Origin: Shinisaurus crocodilurus
Taxonomy: Eukaryota; Chordata; Lepidosauria; Squamata; Shinisauridae
Length of the DNA: 64,000 bases
Assembly: GCA_021292165.1 (NCBI GenBank)
Contig: CM037877.1
Coordinates: 34,112,197-34,176,196 of the forward strand
Reading direction: 5' to 3'
Within the stretch, counting starts at the first letter, position 1. Each line of letters begins with the position of its first letter. Below the pieces are notes generated by a model, which saw nothing but the letters and a program-made list of their open reading frames with translations, searched no databases and had not been told where the DNA came from. The position numbers and the translations under genes were made by a program. This document shows positions 1 through 9,848 of this stretch, piece after piece.

Positions 1-18
1 TGGCTTGTTAGTGCAGGT

Positions 19-109
19 GGGTTCAGACAACACAACCCACGTTTCAGCAACAACCCACACTCAACCCATACTCAACCCCTGAGTGTGGGTTATCATGTTG
101 CCTGAACCC
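19..109. repeat. Palindromic mini-element, GGGTTCAG family, copy 1
   Basis: The ends are inverted repeats: GGGTTCAGACAACA on the left and TGTTGCCTGAACCC on the right, one mismatch over 14 bp. The interior is rich in CAACCCAC-type words. Related palindromes starting GGGTTC(A/G)GACAACA lie near 50.4 kb and 57.0 kb, and a looser relative near 46.3 kb. It looks like a non-autonomous inverted-repeat transposon; I cannot assign a superfamily. The following 110-510 shows nothing recognisable. Confidence 0.5.
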
Positions 110-513
110 AGTCATTGCGGATAACCATCAGTCCCCACCATGGTCTTTAGGCCATTGTCCCCATGATCCACTCTGGCTGTGTGCAGGCCTAGCTGTGGGG
201 TTACACAGAATGGCAAGGGAAAGGCGCTGTGTGTGTAGCCAGTGAAAACTTCCTCCTTATTAGTACAGTACTACTTAATGGTAGTTCAGTACTAAATTTT
301 GAAGTGCAGGCACTCATCATTACAGCCCCAATGACCATACCCCGACAACCCATAATGCAGGCAGCTGTGTTGATCCATTATAGATAGATACCCCCAAAGA
401 AAATCAGTCCATAGCATACTAGCTAATTTATTAGGATCAGCTGAAAAAAGTGCCAGAGCTCTGGGACCCAGTGTTCCCACTCCACTACACCAGGGCTTCT
501 TTATCAGAGGGGA

Positions 514-664
514 AGGGGCCATTGCTCAATGGCAGAGCACCCATCTTGCGTGCAAAAGGTCCTGGGTTTCATCCCTGGTATCTCCAGGTGAGACTGGGAA
601 AGACTCCTGTGTAACCCCCTGGAGAGCCACTGCCAGTCAGTGTGTAGGCAACAATGAGCTAGAT
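514..664 (+). mobile_element. tRNA-headed SINE
   Basis: The head resembles a tRNA gene. GCTCAATGGCAGAGC fits a pol III A box, and GGGTTTCATCCCTGG sits where the B box should be. After the head comes a body (CCAGTCAGTGTGTAGGC) that recurs at 15.62 kb and, more diverged, at 21.30 kb. The copy is in plus orientation and no target duplication was identified. Confidence 0.7.
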
Positions 665-706
665 CAAGCGTGGGGAACCTATGACCCTCCAGATCTTGTT
701 GGACTA
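665..706. mobile_element. Truncated hAT-type end
   Basis: The stretch CGTGGGGAACCTATGACCC followed by CTCCAGAT and TTGGACTAC matches the left-end pattern of the short hAT palindromes elsewhere in this window (27535, 51180). It stops abruptly where the L2 LINE begins, so the LINE probably interrupted it. The right half was not found beyond the LINE. Confidence 0.45.
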
Positions 707-2087
707 CTGTGAAGGATTGAGGCCTACCCAGGCTTGAGTTAGGTTGAAGCCTGAAGGCCCAAATATCTCCTGATGGGAGGGGGCATTTGTGACTTCGGGG
801 GTACCACAAGGGCAAGGGCCACCCCCTAACACTGCTATTTGTTGCTCGGTGCCCTTGGTGGGGGGGATTGTTTTTCCCTGTCTAGGGCCTGAAAATGTGC
901 CTTGGAGGGGAGTCATGGGGCCAAGTGGGGGGTTCTGTGGGGGGCCCAATTAGTGTAATAACGGGTAGAGGGAGATATGGCATTGGGAGGAGGACTAGCC
1001 AGGTAAGGGGAACACAGCCGAGAAACTTAATGGTTGTCCCTTGTTCCGGCCCTCCTCACACCCACAGGTTTGGTGGTTGCCCTATCAGCCTGCCCTCGGG
1101 TCTCTGGATGCTGCTTCTAAATGCCAGATTGGTGCAAAATAAAACCTCCCTCATCCATGATTTAATAGTGGATGAGGCGGCCGATCTGGCATGCATTACC
1201 AAGACCTGGGTGGGAGAACAGGGAGGAGTTAGTCTCTCCCAGCTTTGCCCACCGGGGTACTTGGTGCAGCATCAGGGTAGAGCTGAGGGCCGGGCCGGGG
1301 GGGGGGGGTTGCTGTGGTCTATAGGAATTCTATCTCTTTCTCCAGGCTCCCTGTCCATCTGAGCACTGGTCTGGAGTGTTTGCACCTTTTGTTGGGCCAG
1401 TGGGACAGATTAGGGATTCTGCTGGTGTACTGCCCACCCCACTGCTCAACAGACTCCCTGACTGAGCTGACGGAGGTGGTCTCGCTGGCGATGCTGAGGC
1501 CCCCCAGGCTGTTGGTCCTGGGGGATGTTAACATCCATGCTGAGGGCACCTTGTCTGGTGTGGCTCAGGAATTCATGGACTCCATGACAACCATGGGACT
1601 GTCCCAACATGTCATCGGCCCAACACATGTAGCAGGGCACACTCGACCTGTTTTTTTCAGCCAAGCATGGAGATGGTGATCTGAAGGTGGGGGACTTTGA
1701 ATCAGTCCCCTTGCCATGGTCAGATCACTACCTGCTGAGATTTAAGCTAACGGCAGCTTTCCCGCTCTGCAAGGGTGGGGGACCTATTAAGATGGTCCGC
1801 CCCCGGAGGCTGATGGATCCGGATGGTTTCCAGAGGACCCTTGGGGGGTTTCTGGCTGATATAGCTGGCGGTCCTGTCGAATCCCTGGTTGATCTCTGGA
1901 ATAGACTAGAGAGATGACCCGGGCGGTTGACACGATCGCTCCTGAGTGCCCTCTCTGTAGTAGAGCTCGTACGGCTCCATGGTATACCCCAGAGCTGAGA
2001 GTGATGAAGCAAAACAGGAGACGGCTTGAGTGCAGGTGGAGGAAAACTCCTAGTGAATGCAATTGATCCCTGGTACGTGCTTATAGC

Positions 2088-2140
2088 CAGGTACACCTAG
2101 AAGTACAAGGTTTTTTTTGGTGTACCTCTAGGTATACCTG
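2088..2140. repeat. Short hairpin inside the L2 LINE
   Basis: CAGGTACACCTAGAAGTACA is answered by TGTACCTCTAGGTATACCTG, giving 20-bp arms with two mismatches around a T-rich loop. It sits between endonuclease and RT remnants where the LINE frame breaks. It may be a local rearrangement or a tiny insertion. Confidence 0.5.
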
Positions 2141-3693
2141 TAAAACTTGTAAAACTTGTAATCTAGAGGTAGTGAGGGTGGCAAAGAGACAACATCTCAC
2201 TGCCTCTATCCAATCATCCCTTTGCCACCCAGCGGAGCTCTTTAGGGTCATCTGGGGCCTGTTATACGCTGGCCCCAGGGACATCATCGACCCATCTGAT
2301 GCCCGCTGCAATATATTCGCTAGGCACTTCCAGGAAAAAATATTTTGCATCCGCAGGGACTTAGACTCCAATGTTATAGCAGTAGAATCAGGAGAGGTAC
2401 CCAGAGCACAGCCTGGTCTAGTTATTTTGGATGAGTTTCAGTTGGTACAGCTTGAGGATGTTGACAGGGTGCTTGGACAGGTTCGTGCAACCATGTCTGT
2501 TCTGGATCCTTGCCCCTCTTGGCTTATAAAAACTAGCAGGGAGGGAATGGCTGGCTGGGCCAGAGAGGTGATCAATGCCTCCTTGCGAGAGGGAGTGGTC
2601 CCATGCCACCTGAAACAGGCGGTGGTGAGACCACTCCTGAAGAAACCCTCTCTGGACCCGGAAGATTTTAACAACTTTAGGCCGGTGGCGAATGTTCCTT
2701 TCCTGGGCAAGGTCCTTGAGAGGGTGGTGGCCAACCAGGCACTCTTGGATGAGACTGATTATCTGGATCCATTTCAGTCGGGGTTCAGTCCTGGTTTTGG
2801 CACAGAAACAGCTTTGGTCGCCCTGTATGATGACCTATGTCGGGAGAGAGACAGGGGGAGTGCAACCCTGTTGATACTGCTGGTGGATCTCTCAGCGGCT
2901 TTCAATACCATCGACCATGGTATCCTTCTGGAGCGGCTGTCTGAGTTGGGGGTGGGGGGCATTGCATTGCAGTGGTTCTGCTCCTACTTGGATGGCCAGC
3001 TCCAGAGGGTGGTGCTTGGGGAATGTTGCTCGGCCCCATGGACTCTCCAATGTGGGGTTCCTCAGGGGTCAGTCTTATTCCCCATGCTATTTAACATCTA
3101 CATGAAACCACTGAGTGGGGTCATCCAGAGTTTTGGAGTGCATTGCCATCAGTACACTGATGACACACAGCTGTATTTTTCCTTTTCATGTTCAGCAGGT
3201 GAGGCTGTGGATGTGCTGAACCGGTACCTGGCTGCGACAATGGACTGGATGAGGGCTAACAAACTGAGGTTCAATCCAGACAAGACTCAGATGCTGTTAG
3301 TGGGTGGTTCCTTTGACCGGATGGAGGGTGTTCAACCTGTTCTGGATGGGGTTGCACTCCCCTTGAAGGAGAAGGTTCGTAGCTTGGGGGTGCTCCTGGA
3401 GCCATCTTTGTCACTTGAGGCTCAAGTGGCTTCAGTGGCAAGGAGTGCCTTCTACCAGCTTTGGCTGGTGGCCCAGCTATGCCCCTATCTGGATAGGGAT
3501 AGCCTGGTCTCAGTAATCTATGCTCTGGTGATCTCTAAACTAGACTACTGCAATGCACTCTACGTGGGGCTGCCTTTGAAGACTATTCAGAAGCTGCATC
3601 TTGTGCAAAATGCGGCAGCCAGGTTTATTGCGGGGACCGGAAGGTCCGAGCACATTGCACCGGTTCTGGCCCGTTTGCACTGGCTGCCAATTA

Positions 3694-4266
3694 GTGGTGG
3701 GGCGGAGCCTGGAGTAGGCTGGAGGCTCGCTCCGGGCTCGGCCCTCCGCGAGCGGTGGCGGCCCGATCCTGCTCTTCAGAGCGGTGCGGACCGTTGTCCG
3801 TGCCGCTCACGCCGATCGAGCTGCCGCCGGAGAAACCCCCCGCCACCGTCGCCGGACCCCCCCCGCCGCTGCCGCCAGGACCCCCCACCGCCTACCTGGT
3901 CCTGCGCACCACCTCCACCGGAGCCACTGCTCCGGTGTGCTGGACCCCTGCCCGCGCTCTGTTTTGGCTGGAGGAACCAGGGCAACAGGGCTTAAACAGC
4001 CCTGTTGCCCTGGTTTCCCCAGCCAAAAACAGAGCGCGGGGGTCCAGCATGACAGAGCAGGGTCCCATCGCGTCACTTCCTCTGCGCCGGAAGTGACGTG
4101 ACAGGACCCATCGGAAAAGGGAGGAAGGCTCTCCGCTCTGTGGAGATCCCAGCTAAAGCCCGCGCGCGTGGCCGAGCAGCCCGTCGGACGCGAGCAGGCC
4201 CAGTTCGGGCCTTGCTTCTGTTCTGTCTGACGGGCTGCTCGGCTACATCCCTACGAGTGCTAATAT
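3694..4266. mobile_element. GC-rich foldback insertion in the L2 LINE
   Basis: The LINE reading frame runs through LHWLPI to about 3693 and resumes at about 4267 with FRAEFKVLVL, so roughly 570 bp are foreign. The insert is strongly GC- and CpG-rich. It contains three successive inverted repeats: 3938-4049 (arms about 50 bp), 4072-4097 (GTCACTTCC/GGAAGTGAC) and 4171-4243 (GCCGAGCAGCCCGTC/GACGGGCTGCTCGGC). An AAT shared by both flanks could be a short target duplication, but this is weak. The frame is open across part of it, which I read as base composition rather than coding. Class unknown; a non-autonomous DNA transposon is my best guess. Confidence 0.55.
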
Positions 4267-4497
4267 GCTTCCGAGCCGAATTCAAGGTGCTGGTTCTAAC
4301 ATATAAAGCCCTACACGGCTTAGGACCACAATACCTGACAGAACGTCTCGTCTCTCCCAACCGCAATCTACCCGGACACTACGCTCAACATCTGGGGCCC
4401 TCCTCCAACTGCCACCTCCAAGAGAGGCTCAATTGGTAGCAACAAGGAGGAGGGCCTTCTCAGTGGTAGCCCCCCAATTGTGGAATAAGCTCCCCGA

Positions 4498-5571
4498 TGT
4501 CATGACCCCCCTCCAGGAATCCTCCTCTGAGGACGAGTGTGACTCACCCAGGGCCCTGGACACTCCTCAGGAGCAGAGTTCAGACACTGCTGCTCCAGAC
4601 AGGGCCGACCAGGCAGCTGAAGAGCTGGCAGGCCCCTCTGGCATGACCTGTGGGAGTTCCCCAGCCCAGGAGGAATCAGAATCAGAGGTAGATTAGCGAC
4701 AGGGAGATTATTGATAGCAAGGAATTGGAAAGTTCAACATCAATATTTAATAATAGATTGGTATAAAGAGGTTTGGGATATTGCTTTAAATGATAAACTA
4801 ACATGTAGTATTAAATGTAAAAGGGGACAATTAAAGAAAAATAATTTTAAGGAAATGTGGGGGTCATTTTTAGATTATGTTTTAGTAAAGGGGAAAGGGA
4901 GTAAGCCATGTCATGATATGATGTATTTTTGGAATATAGATTAATAATGGATTATGTGGATAGAATTGGTTTTGGCCCCGGGGTGACGGGTGCACCTGTA
5001 GCGTATGATTTGTAGGTTTATGGGGTTTTTTTGTATGTGTGTTCTTTTAAAAAATATAAATAAAATTTATATATATATATATATAAAGAATCAGAGGTAG
5101 AGGTGGTGCAGGCCCCGAGTCCCAGACAGAGGAGGAAGATGAGACGGCAGGAACAGATGCAGGCCCCTCGACGTAGCGTCCGGCTGCAAACCAGGGCATT
5201 GGCCTTGTGAGGCTTTTATAGTCAGCCTGCTGCAAAGGAGCTACAGCTGCGGGATGGGCGTGTCCCAGCAGCAGGCAGTAGAAAAGCACTCACTCACTGA
5301 AGCCTGGGTATCGGGAAACAATGTCCTCCTTGACTCTTCTTCCTGATCCTGGACCCTGCTCCTGAACCTTGCCTTGAACTCACCCTAACTATGCCTCTGC
5401 TCAACCCTTGGACTTTTGTTTGACACTCTCGGCTTGATTCCTAGGACTGTAAGACCATGCTCTTTCTCTTTGCAAGCAGGCAACCCAGCTCCTTATCTTA
5501 TCTCGGCTGGACTTGGCAGTGCTCCCAGAAGCCAGGCAGCTGCTGGCTGCCGACCAGCCTTAAGCCGGACA
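4498..5571 (+). mobile_element. LTR-like insertion in the L2 LINE
   Basis: L2 coding text stops after LWNKLP and resumes with RLVPTLLSFRCQVK at about 5582. The intervening DNA begins TGTCATGACC and ends CCGGACA, a TG...CA pattern expected of an LTR. Its flanks (CCCGA and CCCCC) are only a weak target-duplication candidate in a C-run. The first part reads openly as a very acidic, Ser/Glu-rich peptide, and the frame resumes past the nested L1 piece in a basic RRSVRLQ-type tail. That is reminiscent of retroelement polyprotein C-termini. The rest is rich in CCTTGACTC-type words. Classification as LTR is tentative. Confidence 0.45.
4693..5086 (+). mobile_element. 5'-truncated L1 LINE, 3' end
   Basis: The insert is flanked by an exact 15-bp duplication (AGAATCAGAGGTAGA at 4678-4692 and 5087-5101). 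Its first part reads as the C-terminal end of L1 ORF2, with WKVQHQYLIIDWYKEVWDIA and FKEMWGSFLDYV. A short 3'UTR with a G-run and an AATAAA-containing A/TA-rich tail follow. Length about 394 bp. Heavy 5' truncation, a 3' tail and a long target duplication are typical of target-primed reverse transcription. It lies inside the LTR-like insertion, so it is the youngest of the three nested elements. Confidence 0.88.
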
Positions 5572-5870
5572 CCCCCTGAGACCCGCCTGGTGCCAACCTT
5601 ACTATCTTTTCGGTGCCAGGTTAAGACTTCCCTCTATGCCAAGGCATTCAATAGTTAAGAACTCAAAATAGCACGGGGGGGGGGGGATTGTCACCTGTAG
5701 ACTTAGTTTTATTAACTTTTGGATTGTATTTTAAACTGTGCTTTTTAATTTGGTTTTTAATCTTTTTTGTATGTTTTTATTGTTGTTTTTATGTACAAAC
5801 TGTTGTGAACTGCCCAGAGAGCTTCGGCTGTGGGGCAGTATAGAAAAAAAAAAAATAAATGTCCTGGTTT

Positions 5871-7140
5871 TAAATTTGAAAAAAATGGTCACCTTAACGT
5901 GGGGGTGCATGTGTGTGCACACACACACATCCTCGGGTGTGTTCCCTTCCCGCTTAAAGGGTCCATGGGCAAAATCGCAGCTAAGCTAAATAGCTTGTGG
6001 GAGGAGGCAGGGGAATTCCCGGCTCTGCATAACAAATCTGGACTCCGCATAACAAAGTAAGAAGCTGTGATTCCTTAAGTGTTTGTGGGACTGTCCTGGC
6101 AAATTCGGGGCAATTGGAGAGTATGCAATAGACAGCCAAATCTACTGCCCCACATCAGATCTCCAGAGAGAAGCAGCCGTCAAAATGGCACTTGCTCTCT
6201 CTCTCTCTCTCTCTCTCTGCCCTAAGAGCTGCTTCCATTGTTTTCCATTCACAGTTAGTTTGCCCCCTCCCTGTGGGTGGAGGGTGGAAAGAAAGATGCA
6301 TAATCTTCTCCGACCAACCATCTCCTAATAGCCTTCCTGGGCTACCATTACCTGTAGTTTACCCAACAAAATATATGTCTGGCAACTTTGCCACTGGCTG
6401 TTAAGGGACTCTCTGTCAATACAACTGGCTCCATTCACCCTCTCCTGTCTAACCCCCCCCCCCCCCGTTTTACAAGAATGCCACACACTGGCATCATGTA
6501 TGTCTCCATATCCCATTTCCCCTGTTCTCGGACACCCTTTCCCTCTCTTGTTTTTTAAAACAATCTTTTTATTTTATTTTAAGAGAAATAAACAATAGAG
6601 TTTGGCAGTACAAGGCATTGCTTGTTCGTGTCTCATGAGCAACAAAAAAGAAGTCCCTATATTCCAGACCAGTTAATTTTTTCTTCCAAGTTCACAGAGC
6701 ATAGTTTCTGTGTCAGTGATAAGGCACAATATCAAAGGTAAAGGACAGAATTTCAGTCTTGTCTTTGAACTTACACGCTTTTCCTTATTAGTTTAGTACA
6801 GCCTTTGTGGTTTAACAGATAAAAAGCGACTGTTAGGGAGTTGTACCACTTTGTATGTGTTTAAAAACTATAAAATCAATTGGTTACTCTGGGTATTACT
6901 GATACTATGAAAATAACAACTGAATTGTGAGGATAATTTTACTCCTAGTTTATCATGAAAAGAAAAAAAAGTATTTGTGCCTTGTTGATCTCAGTGTATT
7001 GTCTTCATACAGGACTTCTCCGTCATGTTCCATTACATAGTACGTGTGACACTTTTAAAAATCTTGCATGACAAAATACTTTACATTTTCACACATTCTG
7101 CTCAGAATTAAATAAAATGCCCAAATATACTTGTTGGGGA
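5871..7140. other. No gene seen; simple repeats
   Basis: This stretch holds a short TG/CA tract (5907-5928), a CT tract (about 6198-6219), a C-run near 6461 and AT-rich unique-looking DNA. No coding region, RNA gene or classifiable transposon was recognised. Confidence 0.5.
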
Positions 7141-7149
7141 AATATGCAG

Positions 7150-7233
7150 TGCAATGGTATGCATGCTTAGTTGTAAGTAAACCCTACTGTGTTCAATGGG
7201 GCCTAATCCTTTGTAAGTGTGGTTAGGATTGCA
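7150..7233. repeat. CCTATGCA-type palindromic repeat, copy
   Basis: A diverged member of a 75-100 bp family with the pattern CAATCCTATGCA, then AAGTAAGYCCCATTG, then TTCAATGGGACTTACTCCC, then ATAGGATTGCAG. The two halves are roughly inverted repeats. Other members lie near 8727, 13044, 14918, 21116, 37470, 41212, 51610 and 59575. Confidence 0.6.
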
Positions 7234-7348
7234 GCCTCAGTCTCTACAACTTTGAGTTTGTTTGCTTGTTTTTAACTGGTTGGCAGCAAAGGGACTTCAG
7301 GGCCAGGGCCCAAAGAGACAAGGTGCTGGAGACAGGGATTCTCTAGGT

Positions 7349-7482
7349 CAGTGTTCTCCAACCTTGGGTCCCCAGATGTTTTTGGCCTACAACTCCCAGC
7401 ATGCCCCAGCCAGCGTGGCTGGCTGGGGCATGCTGGGACTGTAGGCCAAAAACATCTGGGGACCCAAGGTTGGAGAACACTG
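7349..7482. mobile_element. hAT-type palindromic MITE, copy 1
   Basis: A 134-bp near-perfect palindrome. It opens CAGTGTTCTCCAACCTTGG, closes with the reverse complement, and is flanked by an exact 8-bp duplication CTCTAGGT (7341-7348 and 7483-7490). Eight-bp duplications and CAG...CTG ends are hallmarks of hAT transposons. It has no coding capacity. Confidence 0.92.
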
Positions 7483-7561
7483 CTCTAGGTCTAGTGAAGT
7501 GCAGGAGATAGAAGGTGGAGCTAGTTGCAAGAGCCATGTTGTGAGGTCTGCATTGAGGAAT

Positions 7562-7725
7562 AGGATAATAGGATCATAGAGCTGGAAGGGGCCTACAAGG
7601 CCATCGAGTCCACCCCCCTGCTCAATGCAGGAAACTAGAGGAGGGGTCTCCCATCCAAGTAATAACCAGGCCTGACCCTGCTTAGCTTTCCACACTCAGA
7701 CAAGCTGAGCCAGCATGAGCCACAG
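7562..7725 (-). mobile_element. 5S-rRNA-headed SINE with CR1-type tail, copy a
   Basis: Read on the minus strand, the head contains AGCTAAGCAGGGTCAGGCCT and ACTTGGATGGGAGACC. These match the internal control region of 5S rRNA genes. The 3' part (GGGGGTGGACTCGATGGCC, then CCTTCCAGCTCTATGATCC) matches the CR1 3' end seen at 43.96-44.02 kb. Four other copies lie in this window. Confidence 0.85.
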
Positions 7726-8691
7726 GGAAATCCTCAGAGTGAGTATATTTTCTCAAGACAGCGTTGCCTGAGGGTACTTCTACCTAGCAGTGTTCCCCAG
7801 TACCCAGTCCAAACTTCTACCCCCATCCTCTCTGTGTGGAGAGATGCTGCAAACCCACTTAGGTAGATACTGACTGGATCTTCCCATCTCTGTAGAGACA
7901 CCCTAAATCCCACTTGCTCAGAAAAAAGAACTCTACCAAAATACTGTAACTGAGTGAACTGAGTGGGTGTTTTGCTTCCCCAGCCATCCTCCAGCTTACA
8001 AGAAACTAGTGGAATAGGCACACAGTATTGGTTAAAACATTGTCTTTTCAAATTCTAATAAACATTAGCATCTAATTGCTTGGATTGTCAGCCTTGGGAG
8101 ACCGTGATATATAGCTTTATCTTTAATGTGCAATTGTCAAAAAGGTTGTGTTACTTGCCTAGCACATTTAAAATAAGGCAATGAAATAAATATCTTGAAA
8201 ATGATTGATATATAAATGATACAGCAGTCTTGTTACTCTGATGTTCCCTCAATCATTCTGTATTTATCAAATAGCCCCCATCTTTCCACTACTGCCACCC
8301 CAGTCTGGCAGCTATGATAAATAGAAGCATTTCCATCCATTCTTCCTAATATTTCATAGCAATATCTTTTGCCTTAAACATTTGCTGCCCACATACATGT
8401 GCTTCCTGTCTACAGGTTGTACCTCAGCTCATCAAATGTGCACTCTGGTGATTTACATTCAAATACATTCTTTTACTCTTTTAAAATTGCTGGAAGAAAT
8501 GAGAAACCATTATTTTATCCCTTCTGAGTTTGTGATGTGGTGCCATCAGTACAGTTTATTTAGGTATACTAGATGTCACTAATAAATAAATCAGCCCCAG
8601 AGTAACCAAATATGAGTGTTCCCATTTTCTTCTTCTCCTTCTCCATATATTGTATTATATGCTGCCTTTCTGTCAATGCACTCAGTTTTAA

Positions 8692-8996
8692 TCTGACTGA
8701 GACTGCAGTCCTTTACTCACTTACCTGGGAGTATGTCCCACTGAACTCAATGGGTCTTATTTCTGAGTAGACATTATAGGATTGTACTGTGAGACTACTA
8801 ATCCTCAAATTCCCAAATTGCCAGTCCAACAGAATGGGCAAGATGTCAATGTTGGTTTCTCTTGCTTTCTCATTTTTCCAGTCTGAAGTTCATTGTTACT
8901 GGATGTGCTCTCTAGACATGTGTACAAACATGGATATGTTCCAAGACATGCATTCGTTAAGGGATATTTTAACCTTGACAATTGTACGTCTTGGCA
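8692..8996. repeat. Duplicated 305-bp segment, copy 1
   Basis: This segment matches 13009-13313 in direct orientation at a constant offset of 4317 bp. I count two mismatches and no indels. It includes a member of the CCTATGCA-type palindromic family at about 8727-8790. The segment has no evident coding function. Confidence 0.9.
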
Positions 8997-9082
8997 GGGA
9001 TAACCCAAGGACACACACATGGACACACATACAGGTTTCTTTGAAAATGGGATTTTTTATTAAGCACACAAGAATTTAAAAT

Positions 9083-9112
9083 TGTGAAGAAAAAAAGCGT
9101 CAGTTTCCTGCA

Positions 9113-9148
<36 letters not shown>

Positions 9149-9843
9149 CCACACGTGTAAACAAGTATAATCCCAGCTGGGGGCTGAGAAATGCAAAATG
9201 TACGGTACATAGTTACTCTGATGGCTCCTGACCCTCAGAGCCTCCCATGTCTTTTGATAGCCGGTGCCATAGCTATTTGCATGCAAATGCGGCCCAAGCA
9301 TTATATTCATGATCAAAGACCCACCCCTCTCCTACCTAGCCCAGATGAAAGTTCATCCTGATTGGCCAAGGACAGCCAAGCTACAGGAAGGAGGGGTGGG
9401 GGTGGAAATCTATACTGCTGCTGTGGCTTCTGGTTTGGGTTGTTGTGGTCTGGCCGTGAAGCAGCACGGAGTAGGGTTTTGCTAAGGCAAACCCTGAGAA
9501 GACCAACCCCCTAGGCAAAAAGAGTAAGTGCTTAGGTATTTATATGGTCAAGGAACTAGTTTTGTTATTTTGTAGCTCTACTGTATGTACCAAAGTGTCT
9601 CCCCACCTTTCTCCCTCTTCCCTCATTCCCCACCTTTTACTGTAATCTGTTTACATTAAATAAACTTTCCTGGTTTTACCCCACACGGTGTGTGTGGTCT
9701 CTCCGTGGTTCAGTGCTAAATCCAGTGTATAGACCAAGGGCAAGGCCCTGAGAGAATCAAGTCAAGACGACAGAGCTAAGGCTGGCAGTTTTGCACCTTT
9801 GATCTCTGGTCTTGAGTAAAGGACTGGTTGGCAGTCCTTCACA
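9083..9843 (+). mobile_element. Solo LTR, family A, plus strand
   Basis: The element starts TGTGAAG and ends CTTCACA, and is flanked by the exact 5-bp duplication AAAAT (9078-9082 and 9844-9848). It contains an internal CA microsatellite (about 9113-9146), a palindromic double octamer ATTTGCATGCAAAT (9275-9288), a CCAAT-type box (CTGATTGGCC) and an AATAAA signal near 9657 followed by a GT-rich stretch. The 41913-42835 element on the other strand is clearly related along most of its length. No internal retroviral genes are present, so it is a solo LTR left by recombination. Confidence 0.85.
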
Positions 9844-9848
9844 AAAAT

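Larger units (their letters stand above)
706..5870 (+). mobile_element. L2-type LINE (CR1/L2 superfamily), nearly full length, interrupted and decayed
   Basis: Three stretches of broken ORF2 are visible. The APE-type endonuclease lies at about 1100-1760, with the N-terminal region around LLNARLVQNKTSLIHDLI, the GDVNIHA motif and a SDH near the end, split over frames. The reverse transcriptase is at about 2172-3690, with LVDLSAAFNTIDH (motif A), GVPQGSV, and YTDDTQLY where the family has YADD. The C-terminal region FKVLVLTYKALHG resumes at 4272 after an insertion. RAFSVVAPQLWNKLP is at about 4450 and the QVKTSLYAKAF tail at about 5620. The 3' end has the T-rich UTR and GCCCAGAGAGCTTCGGCT typical of this group. 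Stops, frameshifts and two insertions make it inactive. Confidence 0.85.

Noticed and set aside
514..590. Functional tRNA gene
   Set aside because: The A/B-box region is followed by SINE body sequence and recurs elsewhere, and the cloverleaf is not intact.
2172..3995. 607-codon open frame as a host gene
   Set aside because: It is L2 reverse transcriptase, and the last 100 codons run into an unrelated GC-rich insertion.
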